A DNA stretch of 37,330 nt from Veillonellaceae bacterium (GTDB lineage Bacteria; Bacillota; Negativicutes; Veillonellales; Veillonellaceae). Positions 8,190 through 16,894 of this stretch are shown in pieces. The notes below the pieces were generated by a model. The model had not been told where the DNA came from. It did not search any database and saw only the letters and a program-made list of their open reading frames with translations. Each line of letters opens with the position of its first letter. The stretch's first letter is position 1. Location of the stretch: contig CAAFQR010000212.1 of the NCBI GenBank assembly GCA_900765165.1, positions 1-37,330 of the forward strand, given 5' to 3'. The translations under genes were made by a program, and so were the position numbers.

Positions 8190-8205
8190 AGAAACTAGGT
8201 GCCTT

Positions 8206-9159
8206 ATGAAAAATAAATATTTAAAAACCTTGGCTTTAGCCACCGCTGCATTTTGCACGGTAGCCCTCGCCGGTTGCGGTAAAACGGCGGACACGACAAC
8301 CTCTTCGTCTCTCCACGCCGTAACCTATGAAAATCAGCAGTACCAGGTGCCGACGTCGCCACAGCGTATCGTAACGTTGTCTAACTCGCTTTTAAACATG
8401 CTGAACGCTGTTGATGGTACGTCGCTGGCTCGCGTTGACAGCACGGAAAAATTGCCTGAAAAATTACAGGCGCTCCCCTCCTTGGGCCACGAAGCAAACA
8501 TCAATATGGAACAGTTGTTGAGCTTGAAGCCGGACCTCGTGCTTGGTCTCAGCACGCAGCATAGCAAGCTCAGCGGTCAGCTGGAAGGCGCGCACATCCC
8601 CTTCGTGCCCATTAACTACAGCGGTATCGCAGATAATGTGCCGTTGATTACCTTCCTTGGTGAAATTACCAACCACCAGGACAAGGCGAAGGAAGTTATC
8701 GCTACATACAATAAACGCATCGAAACGGTGCAAGCGTCTGTTAAAGGCGTAATGCCGGTTCGCGTAGCCGTTCTTCGCGCTACGGGCAAGGCTGTAACGG
8801 CCGAAACGGATAACGCTATTACCGCTTCTATGGTGAAATTATTAGGCATGGACAATGTAGTGCTTAAGCATGGCGGTTTCGATAAGAACGCCAAAACCGT
8901 GCCGTATTCTTTGGAAACATTGGCTGCTGATGATCCGGATGTTATCTTCATCTCCACGATGGGTAAGAAGGATGAAATCCAGGCGACCATGGCTAAAGAA
9001 ATGACCAATAATCCGGCTTGGCAGAATTTGAAAGCTGTTAAGAACGGGAAAGTATTCTACTTGCCGAGTAACTGGTTCTTGTTGAATCCAGGATTGCAGA
9101 CGCCGGATGCGCTCGCGGTACTTGTTAAGGACGCGTACGGAATTACCGTTAAGCCCTGA
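8206..9159 (+). CDS. BtuF-like ABC transporter substrate-binding lipoprotein
   Basis: This 317-residue protein has a lipoprotein signal (LAGC, Cys24) and the two-lobed periplasmic binding fold of the BtuF/FhuD/IsdE group. The family pattern is QRIVTLSNSLLNML, then INMEQLLSLKPDLVLG, then NPAWQNLKAVKNGKVFYLPS. The ligand could be a corrinoid, heme or ferric chelate; next to a riboswitch-controlled CbiK, a corrinoid is plausible. The ATG at 8206 with AGGTG is chosen because the signal peptide starts there. The matching permease and ATPase may be those at 14300-16215. Its last 11 codons are copied in inverted form at about 9530-9567 (element E2). Confidence 0.85.
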   Translation: MKNKYLKTLALATAAFCTVALAGCGKTADTTTSSSLHAVTYENQQYQVPTSPQRIVTLSNSLLNMLNAVDGTSLARVDSTEKLPEKLQALPSLGHEANINMEQLLSLKPDLVLGLSTQHSKLSGQLEGAHIPFVPINYSGIADNVPLITFLGEITNHQDKAKEVIATYNKRIETVQASVKGVMPVRVAVLRATGKAVTAETDNAITASMVKLLGMDNVVLKHGGFDKNAKTVPYSLETLAADDPDVIFISTMGKKDEIQATMAKEMTNNPAWQNLKAVKNGKVFYLPSNWFLLNPGLQTPDALAVLVKDAYGITVKP

Positions 9160-9567
9160 GTGCTGTAGTGGCAGGTCTTACGTTCGACTGGGTGTCTTAG
9201 CCTGTACGGACATTTGGCAAGAAGCTGCGGTGCGCCCGATTGGCTGGCGTTCGGGCGTTGGCCTGTTGGCGTGTTAAAATTTTATTTTCTCTTATGAATG
9301 ACAGAGGTTCCGCCTCATCGTTTCTCGACTGTCGCTCGCGCAAGGTCTTCGAAATCGATGAGGTCGGAACCTCTTTTGCATTGGCTCTTTGTTAGAGCCT
9401 CTAAAATTTTAACAGCGCCCATTCCACCGTTCCCCGGGCCGCTTTGCCAATGCCGAGCGCAATACTTTTTGCCTATGTCCGTACGGGCTACTCGTGCCCA
9501 GACCGAACGGTAAGACATGCCATCATAAGCACTAGGGCTTAACGGTAAGTTCCGTGCCGCGTTTAAC
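9124..9567. repeat. Fold-back element E2 behind the BtuF-like gene
   Basis: The long imperfect inverted repeat starts inside the coding end: ATTACCGTTAAGCCCT in the gene against CTTACCGTTAAGCCCT on the opposite strand near 9531-9546. It continues through TTAGCCTGTACGGACAT (9197-9213)/ATGTCCGTACGGGCTA (9475-9490) and GTTAAAATTTTA (9273-9284)/TAAAATTTTAAC (9402-9413). The apical stem is AGAGGTTCCG-CCTCATCG/CGATGAGG-CGGAACCTCT. The 35-nt core is 9321-9355, ending GGTCTTCGAAAT. Confidence 0.85.
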
Positions 9568-9642
9568 TGCGTGGAGGGATTGTCTTATCGTTCGGCGCGG
9601 TCCCTTTTCCTGCGCGGGCTGTTCGGCTTTGTTTCTTAGCCC

Positions 9643-9798
9643 GTACGGATTTGGCGACTTGGTATGAGAGCCCATACGGATTTTAGTGTCCGTTGCTTCG
9701 CGCCGGACAGACTTTTCGCTGTACGGATTTGGCGACTTAGTACGATAGCCCATACCGATTTTGGTGCCGGTCGCTTTTCTCCCAGCTTTCGTTTCGCT
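9643..9798 (+). repeat. Two tandem 78-bp repeats with small covarying hairpin
   Basis: Units start with GTACGGATTTGGCGACTT at 9643 and 9721, and a partial third start follows at 9799. Each contains AGCCCATAC-GATTTT, related to the TTAGCC-GTACGGA arm of the fold-backs. The first unit has the hairpin TGTCC/GGACA (9687-9709) with loop GTTGCTTCGCGCC; the second is decayed (TGCCGGTCGCTTTTCTCC). The unit is related to 11725-11794 and 30573-30640. Confidence 0.6.
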
Positions 9799-9887
9799 GA
9801 ACGGATTTACGGCCCGGTATAATTCCTATATATTTAGCATATTTTACTGTATTATAGAGTTTCTCTTTTGATTCACACGAGGTTTTT

Positions 9888-11297
9888 ATGAAGATCAAGA
9901 CGGCCACGATGTTGTGGTGGCATAGATGGTTAAGTTGGATGACGATGGTATTTTTCGTCATGTTTACTGTTACGGGGGTTGTTATTTTGTTCCGGCCTTA
10001 TATGATGGCGTTGGATACGGGTTCGGTTGTGTTCCCAAAGGTGCCGGCGTATAGTAGTACGTCGGAGCAGATTAGTGCTTTATGGGGTTCTGCTGATAAG
10101 GGTGAGGCGGCGTTGGCGCAAAAGTATCCTAATAAAGAGATTTTAGGGATTGCGCCTCTTTTGGATGATAATACGCTTCGGTATCGTGTTGGAGATAAGG
10201 ACGCGAAGACGGTGGCGGCGTCGCATATGACGATGGGCGGCGAGGCAATGACGTGGGATCCGCAGTCGTCGACGTTGACGGCGAATCGGTCGTTGCCGCA
10301 TCAGTATGGTTTCGTAACGCCGTTGTTCGCGGTGATGCATAATTTGCATGAGCGTCTGTTTTTGGGCCACACGGGCACGTATATTTTAGGTGTTATTTCA
10401 CTTTTATGCGCTTTTTCGGTTCTTACGGGTTTCTTCTTGTATGGTCCGTTCCGTCGCACGGCATTGCAAGGGGCTCGCTTAGGCCAGGGTCGTTCGTTTT
10501 GGAGTTTTATCCACCAAGAGTTAGCGATGGTCACGGGGATATGGGCTATCGTGCTGTGTTTGTCAGGCAGTGCGGTGTCGCTGTATAGTTATTTCAACAT
10601 GCAGTACACGCAGACGGTGTCGGCGCACGCGTTGCGCCAGTTGCACACGGACGCGAAGCCGTCGGATGTGTTGTCGCCGGACCAGGCGATTGCGGCCATC
10701 AACGCGAAGTTCCCTGGCCAGTCTGTTATTTCAATGGACACGCCGAGCAAGTTCAATCATCATCGCTACATTTTCTACATCGCGCCGAAGGGTGAAATGA
10801 ACCCCGACACGTTCTGGGGACAGCCTGTTTATGCGTCGCTCCACGCCGACGGGCACAATCAGTTCTACACGGAGGCGGTGCCTTGGTACATTTCCGCGCT
10901 CATCGTGTTGGTCAACCAGCACTTGCACAATCACGCTACGTTCGCGTTGCGCGTGCTCTGGGCTATCTGGCTTGTGCTTCTCACCATTGCCTTGGTAACG
11001 GGCTTGCGTTTGTCGTTTAAATTTAAAGCCTCTGAAATGAAAGGCACAGCGGCTTTGTCCTCTACTGCAACAACGGGCACTGCACCGAATGCAACAGCAG
11101 TCATCACCGCTCCCGTTAATGATGGACAAGAAAATGTTGCTTCCTCTTTATGGAAACGACCGATTTGCTGGAATGTGTTGGCTTTAGCAGGATTGATAGT
11201 GCCGCGGTTCCATTTTGCCGGCGCAGATACTATTGCTGCGGTGTGCTTGCTGGCACCATTGATTTGGCTTGCCTACGCTTGGCGGGTTAGGGCTTAG
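9888..11297 (+). CDS. PepSY-associated membrane protein (PiuB-like)
   Basis: This 469-residue inner-membrane protein starts with WWHRWLSW and a first hydrophobic helix (residues about 17-38). Further helices lie around 160-185, 213-235, 345-385 and 425-465, with PepSY-like soluble segments between. Such proteins are often found with iron or heme uptake systems; the exact role is unknown. AGG lies 6 nt before the ATG at 9888. Codon choice in the first half (many GCG, ACG, TTG, GTG) differs from the C-ending codons of neighbouring genes. Its last residues (LAYAWRVRA) are encoded inside the arm of fold-back E3. Confidence 0.8.
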   Translation: MKIKTATMLWWHRWLSWMTMVFFVMFTVTGVVILFRPYMMALDTGSVVFPKVPAYSSTSEQISALWGSADKGEAALAQKYPNKEILGIAPLLDDNTLRYRVGDKDAKTVAASHMTMGGEAMTWDPQSSTLTANRSLPHQYGFVTPLFAVMHNLHERLFLGHTGTYILGVISLLCAFSVLTGFFLYGPFRRTALQGARLGQGRSFWSFIHQELAMVTGIWAIVLCLSGSAVSLYSYFNMQYTQTVSAHALRQLHTDAKPSDVLSPDQAIAAINAKFPGQSVISMDTPSKFNHHRYIFYIAPKGEMNPDTFWGQPVYASLHADGHNQFYTEAVPWYISALIVLVNQHLHNHATFALRVLWAIWLVLLTIALVTGLRLSFKFKASEMKGTAALSSTATTGTAPNATAVITAPVNDGQENVASSLWKRPICWNVLALAGLIVPRFHFAGADTIAAVCLLAPLIWLAYAWRVRA

Positions 11298-11632
11298 GGC
11301 CTTAGCCTTTACGGACATTGAGCAAGATTTTGTGTTCCGAATGGGGTTCCCGTATTCTGCTTTATCGCTTAAAGCTTATTAAAATTTAGTTTGCTATCAT
11401 GGCTAATAGAGGGCCGTACTCAACGTTTCTCGACTGTCGCTCACGCAAGGTCTTCGAAATCGTTGAGTACGGCCCTCTTCTACGCTCTTTGTTATTCAAG
11501 CAATATAAATTTTAATAAGCTTTTCTCTCTTCCGCTTCTTCCATGTCACCCCATTCGCTACACTTCTACTTCTCGCCTATGTCCGTAGAGGCTAAGGCCA
11601 CCTGCGCCCTTTCCGCTCAAGTAGGCAAAGCC
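11266..11632. repeat. Fold-back element E3 behind the PepSY gene
   Basis: The outer arms start inside the coding sequence: GGCTTGCCTAC (11266-11276) pairs with GTAGGCAAAGCC (11621-11632). Next are GGCCTTAGCCTTTACGGACAT (11298-11318) and ATGTCCGTAGAGGCTAAGGC (11579-11598), then AAGCTTATTAAAATTTA/TAAATTTTAATAAGCTT. The apical stem is AGAGGGCCGTACTCAACG/CGTTGAGTACGGCCCTCT. The 35-nt core is 11426-11460. The TAG stop of the gene lies just before the strongest arm. Confidence 0.88.
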
Positions 11633-11643
11633 ATATCATTGGT

Positions 11644-11664
11644 GCCGTTAGCTTCGCTCACGGC
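11644..11664 (+). repeat. Small covarying hairpin repeat
   Basis: Stem GCCGT/ACGGC with loop TAGCTTCGCTC. The loop belongs to the (G)TTGCTTCGCTC family, and this is the copy just beyond the distal end of E3. Confidence 0.5.
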
Positions 11665-11724
11665 TAGCAATAGTTGCTTCCGGGCAAAACGGAATTCGCG
11701 GCTGGGTGTGTGGGAGTTGGCGGA

Positions 11725-11794
11725 TGTACGGCTTGGTATGGTTAGCCCGTACGGATTTTGGTGCCGGTTGCTGACGCTCCCGGCAAGCGATTAA
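11725..11794 (+). repeat. TTAGCCCGTACGGATTTT repeat with covarying hairpin
   Basis: GGCTTGGTATGG is followed by TTAGCCCGTACGGATTTT and the hairpin TGCCG (11762-11766)/CGGCA (11781-11785), then AAGCGATTA. It ends 4 nt from the stop of the convergent nitroreductase gene. The same order and spacing to a stop codon recur at 30610-30640. Confidence 0.6.
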
Positions 11795-11797
11795 GTT

Positions 11798-12310
11798 TTA
11801 CAGGTAAGTTACCATTTCTGTTATATCTTTGGAATCAGTGTGCCATTTGGCAGGTTTTGCATCTTCGGCAGGGTAGCCGGTTGGCATGATGGCCAGGATG
11901 TGGTGGTCTTTCATTTCAGGGAAGAGGTTGTAGAGTTTTTCCGGATCGAAGTCGCTGACGCAGACGGTGCCGAGGCCGTTGTCAGCAGCGGCGAACCAGT
12001 AGGATGCTACAGCGAGGCTGGCGTCTACGTAGCCGTGGTTTTCGTTGTCGAAGCTACGGACCCAGGATTCGTTGGGGTTGTAGCCGATTACGACGTAGAG
12101 CGGCGCATTGTAGTGGTAGAGTGTTGTTTCTTTGATTTTGTTGCGGTTTATTTCATCGGTAATTACCCAGGCGTGCAGCGGTTGTTTGTTGTGCGCTGTC
12201 GGGGTTAGGCGAATGGCTTCAAGAAGGGTGTTTATTTCAGATTCTGCAACGGGTTTGGTCTGGAATTTTCGGCAGGAATAGCGATTGCTGGCGAGTTGTA
12301 AAAAGGTCAT
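11798..12310 (-). CDS. Nitroreductase family protein
   Basis: This 170-residue FMN-dependent oxidoreductase-type protein is short but complete for the nitroreductase fold. It shows NRYSCRKFQTKPV at the start, LTPTAHNKQPLHAWVI for cofactor contact, and the later segment GLGTVCVSDFDPEKLY. The start is the ATG at 12310, preceded by AAAGGAG; the frame can be read further upstream only from a TTG without a site and would overlap the divergent gene. The divergent HxlR gene 170 nt away is the likely regulator, a common arrangement. The substrate is unknown. Confidence 0.85.
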   Translation of the reverse strand: MTFLQLASNRYSCRKFQTKPVAESEINTLLEAIRLTPTAHNKQPLHAWVITDEINRNKIKETTLYHYNAPLYVVIGYNPNESWVRSFDNENHGYVDASLAVASYWFAAADNGLGTVCVSDFDPEKLYNLFPEMKDHHILAIMPTGYPAEDAKPAKWHTDSKDITEMVTYL

Positions 12311-12480
12311 GTGTTTGCTCCTTTGCTGGTAACGATGGCGCGGCGCCGTTTGTGCAAGCTCGCGCGTTTTGTTGTCTTGACTATAGCCGGCTAATTTGAT
12401 AGTTTTATTATAATCGTTAAATACTTTTTTACAAGTACGCACATTTTTGTGCCTTAGATTTTTTACCAGCGAGGTGCGAC

Positions 12481-12834
12481 ATGGCTTCAAAAAAGATTAC
12501 CACTACGTTCGACAATCCGTATAAAAAGAAGTGTTCAATTGTGCACGCCATGGAGTTGATTGGCGCGAAATGGAAGATTCCGATTCTGTGGCATTTAGCT
12601 CATTATGAGGCGCTGCATTACAATGAGTTAAAACGTCACCTTCAAGGGATTACTAACACAGTGTTAACCCGTTGTTTACGTGAGTTGGAAAGTGACCATA
12701 TCATCATTCGCGAGTCCGCCGGTACTGTGCCACCATCGGTTACGTATTCCTTAGCGCCAATGGGCAAGGAATTAATCCCTGCGTTGGATGGTTTATACGC
12801 GTGGGGCGAGGCTCACGCCGCGATAGGCAAATAG
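12481..12834 (+). CDS. HxlR-family transcriptional regulator
   Basis: This 117-residue winged-helix protein carries the family core: Cys19 before IVHAMELIGAKWKIPILWHL, then HYNELKRHLQGITNTVLTRC and a wing around SVTYSLAPMGKEL. HxlR proteins usually respond to electrophiles or redox stress and control adjacent oxidoreductases, which fits the divergent nitroreductase. The ATG at 12481 has GAGGTG upstream. Its last 42 nt overlap the convergent, frameshifted gene at 12793. Confidence 0.88.
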   Translation: MASKKITTTFDNPYKKKCSIVHAMELIGAKWKIPILWHLAHYEALHYNELKRHLQGITNTVLTRCLRELESDHIIIRESAGTVPPSVTYSLAPMGKELIPALDGLYAWGEAHAAIGK

Positions 12835-13427
12835 CCCGTCTTTCACACAATACAAATAAACCGTCGCGGTCGGCCGGAGTTTCGGCAGTCTAAACGTCGG
12901 CTCTTGCTCCGGATAAAGCCGCGTGAACACAAGCTGGTCATTGAAAACATACGCCATGAACGCCAAGTAATGGTCCTTCGTCATCGGGTGCGTCTGCCCC
13001 ACCGTTACATAATAACCGCCATCGCTTTCCTCCAAATGCAACCCGTGCGCATCATCCGCCTTCTGCGGCTCCAACGGCGCTAACGGCCGCCCACAACAAC
13101 TCACATTCGCGTCGCCGGTTCCCGTCATAATATTGCCACAATGCGGACACGCGTAAAACTTCAACTTTCGCAAATTACCAACATCCGGATAATTTGGCTC
13201 CGTCCGCCCCTGAAATAAACTGCCCAAATCCACCTTCAGCACCTCAGCCAGCAACGCCCAACTACTCGGATCCGGCAACCCGCGCCGATTCTCCCACTTC
13301 GACACCGTCTTCGCACTAATATGCAACAACTGCGCCAAACCCTCCTGCGTCAAACCACGCTCCTGCGCAAACGACACAACGCCGGGCCAAACACCTCAGG
13401 CGATATTTCATCAATACTCTTACTCAT
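12793..13427 (-). pseudogene. Frameshifted XRE regulator fused to superoxide-reductase-like domain
   Basis: Translation from ATG 13427 (GGAG 7 nt upstream) gives MSKSIDEISPEVFGPALCRL and then runs into a stop. Adding one base near 13364 restores RLRKERGLTQEGLAQLLHIS, a canonical XRE helix-turn-helix start, and the frame then stays open to 12793. The C-terminal half is a desulforedoxin-type zinc/iron site (YACPHCGN, then CCGRPL) followed by a superoxide-reductase-like domain (GGYYVTVGQTHPMTKDHY and YLYC). The usual His after the last Cys is Asp. Either the gene is broken, the base is a sequencing error, or a GTG at 13377 is used. Confidence 0.75.
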
Positions 13428-13620
13428 CATAACGCTCCATTTCTATTTACTGTATATATCTCACATTAAAATACACGATTCTAGCTTCAATTTTCGAAAA
13501 TCTCGTAAAGCTTCTCAGTTCTCTAAACGTTAGTTTTCTATAAACGCTATTTGAACTATACTCAGTGTACCCTATGGAATTAACCCTGCCAACCTACTAA
13601 TCGTATACTAGCAATCCCCT

Positions 13621-13732
13621 AGCGCGAGCGTAGCAAGCGCTACCAACCGTTCCCAAATTACGGGGAGAATTGTCGATACAACCACCGTAGCTCCACGAAC
13701 ACCACCAACTACGCTAGCACTATCGACAATTC
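13621..13732. repeat. Composite repeat: small hairpin plus GAATTGTCG inverted repeat (copy B)
   Basis: Hairpin AGCGC/GCGCT with loop GAGCGTAGCAA (13621-13641), then after 25 nt the perfect arms GAATTGTCGATA (13667-13678) and TATCGACAATTC (13721-13732). The loop shares ACAACCACCG with copy A at 198-307. The remainder of 13428-13943 shows no gene or structure I can support. Confidence 0.6.
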
Positions 13733-13943
13733 GAACCCTCCGCTAAATCAACCATCCAACAAAAGCACTATGTCCATGCTTTTCCTCCCCCAAAGTTCTT
13801 TGGACTTCATGAGACCTATCAAGCCAGGCCGCGCGCGCCACATGACTTAGCCGTGCAACAAGCAAAGGCCATCTCCAGTGAAATCCAGCGTGCCATGCCG
13901 AACGTAAGACACTCCAAAACTTCGCGACGATGTTCCATGGGTG

Positions 13944-13966
13944 CGCCCGGAGCGAAGCAACGGGCA
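13944..13966 (-). repeat. Small covarying hairpin repeat
   Basis: On the minus strand the stem is TGCCC/GGGCG with loop GTTGCTTCGCTCC. It is a member of the same hairpin family as 9687-9709, 11762-11785 and 30610-30632, placed at the distal end of E4. Confidence 0.55.
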
Positions 13967-13967
13967 C

Positions 13968-14342
13968 CACAAGTGCGAGCCGTACATCAACTGAACGGGC
14001 CGTGGGCTTAGCACTTTACGGTCCATGGCGAGAAGCTCAAGTATAGCGCCCGAATTGGCACGGCGTGGCTCCTTAGCACGTAAGGGCGTGTAAAAATTTT
14101 AGATGCTCTAAAGAAGAGAAAATGCCAAAGAGGTTCCGACCTCATCGATTTCGAAGACCTTGCGCAAGCGACAGTCGAGAAACGATGAGGCGGAACCTCT
14201 GTCATTCATAAGAACATATAAAATTTTTACACGCCCAACCCCTAAGCCCAAGACGAGCCAATCGGGCGCTCTATAAATCTTCTGCGATGTCCGTAAAGGC
14301 TAACCCACCAAGCCCTGCAGCTTGATATACGGCCCGCCTTGT
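13968..14342. repeat. Fold-back element E4 behind the ABC ATPase gene
   Basis: The left arm contains an inverted copy of the end of the ATPase gene: GAGCCGTACATCAA (about 13976-13990) against GGGCCGTATATCAAG in the gene. The gene's TAG stop lies in the arm TTAGCCTTTACGGACAT (14302-14286). The middle arms are GGGCGTGTAAAAATTTTA (14084-14101) and TATAAAATTTTTACACGCCC (14217-14236). The apical stem matches that of E2 (AGAGGTTCCG, CCTCATCG). The 35-nt core, read on the minus strand, is 14182-14148. Confidence 0.86.
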
Positions 14343-15097
14343 TCGTCCGGCTCGATACGGGCGCGCACATGAAACACGTCGCGCAACAACTCTTGAGTGA
14401 CTACATCGGCTGGCGCGCCTGATTTCACAAGATGCCCTTCATGGAGCACGGCTAACTCATGTGAGTACCGCGCCGCTTGATTGAGCTCATGAAGCACCAT
14501 AAGAACCGTTATCCCTTTTTCAGAATTCAACTTCTTCAGCAGCTCCATAACCTCAAACTGATGATTAATATCCAAATACGTCGTCGGTTCATCCAGCACC
14601 AAAAGCTTCGGCTCCTGCGCTAACGCCATGGCAATCCACACGCGCTGCCGTTCACCACCGGACAACGACGATACGCGCTGTGCCCGCAAATGCGAAGTCT
14701 TCGTCGCCTCTAACGCCGCCGTTACCGCAATGCGATCCTCGCCAGCCGTATTGCGCCACCAATTTTGGTGCGGAAAACGACCGCAGTAGACTAACTCCTC
14801 TACCGTCATATCTTTCGGCACCTCCGGCGACTGCGGCAAAAAAGCCATCTCAGCAGCCAATCCCTTCGCCGAATACGAACCTAAGTCCTTGCCGTTGACG
14901 GTTATTTCACCGGATTGAGGCTTAATACTACCAGTAATACACTTTAATAGCGTACTCTTACCACAACCGTTGGGACCAATAAGCGTTGTAATCTTACCGC
15001 TTGGCACCACCCAATCGATACCTTGGAGCACCTTCTTTTGCACAAATTCAAGGCGCAAATTCTTCACCGTCGCAGCGGGTTTAACTTCAGTTGTCAT
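14300..15097 (-). CDS. ABC transporter ATPase of the FecE/BtuD type
   Basis: This 265-residue ATPase energises uptake of an iron-siderophore, heme or corrinoid. Walker A GPNGCGKST is at residues 41-49, the Q-loop at FLPQS, the signature LSGGERQRV at 145-153 and Walker B LLVLDEPT at 165-172. Its ATG overlaps the permease stop by 4 nt (ATGA). It is the last gene of the cobalamin operon, which favours a corrinoid or cobalt-linked substrate. The stop codon is inside the arm of E4. Confidence 0.9.
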   Translation of the reverse strand: MTTEVKPAATVKNLRLEFVQKKVLQGIDWVVPSGKITTLIGPNGCGKSTLLKCITGSIKPQSGEITVNGKDLGSYSAKGLAAEMAFLPQSPEVPKDMTVEELVYCGRFPHQNWWRNTAGEDRIAVTAALEATKTSHLRAQRVSSLSGGERQRVWIAMALAQEPKLLVLDEPTTYLDINHQFEVMELLKKLNSEKGITVLMVLHELNQAARYSHELAVLHEGHLVKSGAPADVVTQELLRDVFHVRARIEPDEQGGPYIKLQGLVG

Positions 15098-16215
15098 TGA
15101 TTATCCCTCCGCAACAGATACAAAAAGAACGGCGCGCCGAAGAAAGCCATAATAATGCCCACCGGAATTTCCACCGGCGCGAACAGCACGCGGCCGATGG
15201 TGTCGCTGATGACGAGCACCGCCGCACCGAGGAACGCCGAGCCAGGTAGCAAATACTTGTAATCGGTGCCAATGAAAATGCGCGCAATGTGCGGCACGAT
15301 AAGGCCCACGAAGCCGATAAGACCGGCCACGCTAACAGCACCGGCAGCCAGCAACGCGGCAACAGCCGTCATGAGAAAGCGTGTTTGTTCAACAGGTAGG
15401 CCCAAGCCTTTTGCCGTTTCATCGCCGAGACTTAAAATCGTAAGGCGTTTGGCACCAAAGAAAGCGCAGAGCAAACCGAGAATTGTGTACGGGAACAACA
15501 CGTACACCTGCGGCCAGCTACGAGCGGACAAGCCGCCTACCATCCACAGCAAGGCCCCTTGCACCCGGTCACCGTAGAATACGAGTAATGCCGAAATACC
15601 GGAACCTAAGAAAGCCGCCACGGCCACGCCGGCGAGGATAATTCGCGTCGGCCGAATGCCGTTCTGCCAGGCCAGTGCGTACACCAGTAAGGCGGCGGCC
15701 ATAGCGCCGATAAAGGCAATAGGCGGCACCAAGTATTCAAAACCCGGATACAGAATCAAAATAATTACACCGGCTAAACCCGCACCGGAGGAAACCCCAA
15801 CAATCTGCGGATCCGCCAAAGGATTCTTCATCACTGCCTGCAAAATAGCACCGGCGACGGCAAGGTTGGCGCCGACTAAGGCGGCCACAATATTTCGCGG
15901 CAAGCGAATATTCCAAATAACCATGGACTGCGTGTCTGTTAGCTTCGACGCCCACAGCGTATCCCAGATTTTGGACATCGTAATATCGGCAGAACCGAAG
16001 ACGAGGGATACAATCATGGCGATAGCAGCGGCGGCGAAGAAAAACAGCACCAAAGCCGTCCGTTTCATAGTACGACTGCCGCTACTGCTAGTTGCCACAG
16101 CCGTAGCCGTTGCAGACGATGCTGACGAAACAGCACCACCGGACGTAGCCGGGGTTTTCATTTCAGAAGACGCGCGGTCCTTAAGAGCTTGACGTTCTTT
16201 GTCAGAATCGGTCAT
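15094..16215 (-). CDS. ABC transporter permease of the FecCD/BtuC type
   Basis: This 373-residue inner-membrane protein has about ten hydrophobic helices from residue 50 on and the family segments IRLPRNIVAALVGANLAVAG and GLIGFVGLIVPHIAR. The first 48 residues are a hydrophilic Ser/Ala/Thr-rich extension not usual in BtuC. The start at 16215 is 1 nt after the cbiC stop and lacks a clear ribosome site, so coupling is likely. Internal ATGs at residues 19 and 50 also lack sites; the true N-terminus is uncertain. Confidence 0.88.
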   Translation of the reverse strand: MTDSDKERQALKDRASSEMKTPATSGGAVSSASSATATAVATSSSGSRTMKRTALVLFFFAAAAIAMIVSLVFGSADITMSKIWDTLWASKLTDTQSMVIWNIRLPRNIVAALVGANLAVAGAILQAVMKNPLADPQIVGVSSGAGLAGVIILILYPGFEYLVPPIAFIGAMAAALLVYALAWQNGIRPTRIILAGVAVAAFLGSGISALLVFYGDRVQGALLWMVGGLSARSWPQVYVLFPYTILGLLCAFFGAKRLTILSLGDETAKGLGLPVEQTRFLMTAVAALLAAGAVSVAGLIGFVGLIVPHIARIFIGTDYKYLLPGSAFLGAAVLVISDTIGRVLFAPVEIPVGIIMAFFGAPFFLYLLRRDNQ

Positions 16216-16216
16216 A

Positions 16217-16894
16217 CTACTTCGACTCGCTTTCGCCAGCCTTCGGTTCTACAAATAACATGGTGTCGCGTTTTACACCGGTGTAGAGCAAGGCGTTAAT
16301 AACGGACGCCGCGATGGGGCTGCCACCTTTGTTGCCTTTTACGGTAATGTACGGTACCGGCGATACTTCCATCAAGTAGTCTTTGGATTCGGCAGCGCCT
16401 ACGAAGCCTACCGGGATGCCTACGATGAGAGCCGGGCGCACGCCTTCTTCTAAAGCAAGACGCAATACTTCGTACAAGGCCGTCGGTGCGTTGCCGATAG
16501 CCACAACCTGACCATCTAATTCTTTGCCAAACGTACGCATAGCGGCGATGGAACGAGTAACACCTAAGGATTTAGCTAATTCAGCTACCTTCGGGTCTTT
16601 AATCAAGCAGTGCACTTCACCACCGGCTAAAGCCAACGCCGGTTTGTTGATGCCGGTGCGCACCATTTCTACGTCGCAGTAGATATGAGCGCCGTTCTTC
16701 AAGGCTTCGATGCCTTTTTTGACCGCATCAGGGCTGGTGCGAACGAGCTTTGCGTATTCCACGTCACCGGATGCATGAATCGTACGCGAGTACACGCGGA
16801 TTTCATCGTCGGTTAAGCCTAAATCCTTAACGTACGGATAGATTAATTCCATACTTTTATCTTCGATTGCTTTTGGGTTCTTAACGTAATCCAT
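16217..16894 (-). CDS. cbiC: Cobalt-precorrin-8 methylmutase
   Basis: This enzyme moves the C11 methyl to C12 to form cobyrinic acid. The 225-residue protein shows the family RTIHASGD segment with the catalytic His, DVEMVRTGI, and the C-terminal NKGGSPIAASVINALLY. GGGAGG lies 9 nt before the ATG at 16894 but only 3 nt before an ATG two codons earlier, so the later start is preferred. It overlaps the end of cbiJ by 14 nt. Confidence 0.93.
   Translation of the reverse strand: MDYVKNPKAIEDKSMELIYPYVKDLGLTDDEIRVYSRTIHASGDVEYAKLVRTSPDAVKKGIEALKNGAHIYCDVEMVRTGINKPALALAGGEVHCLIKDPKVAELAKSLGVTRSIAAMRTFGKELDGQVVAIGNAPTALYEVLRLALEEGVRPALIVGIPVGFVGAAESKDYLMEVSPVPYITVKGNKGGSPIAASVINALLYTGVKRDTMLFVEPKAGESESK

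Noticed and set aside
9298..9518. Open frames of 67-71 codons across the E2 core (and similar ones at 11391-11588 and 14008-14205) with alike peptides
   Set aside because: The likeness comes from the shared 35-nt core and stems; frames are open on both strands, lack ribosome sites and the arms evolve as paired stems, not codons.
9170..14305. Fold-backs as simple MITEs with terminal repeat TTAGCC-GTACGGACAT
   Set aside because: That arm is shared, but pairing continues outward into the host gene's codons and no target-site duplication is visible, so a plain MITE does not explain the structure. It remains a possible origin of the inner part.
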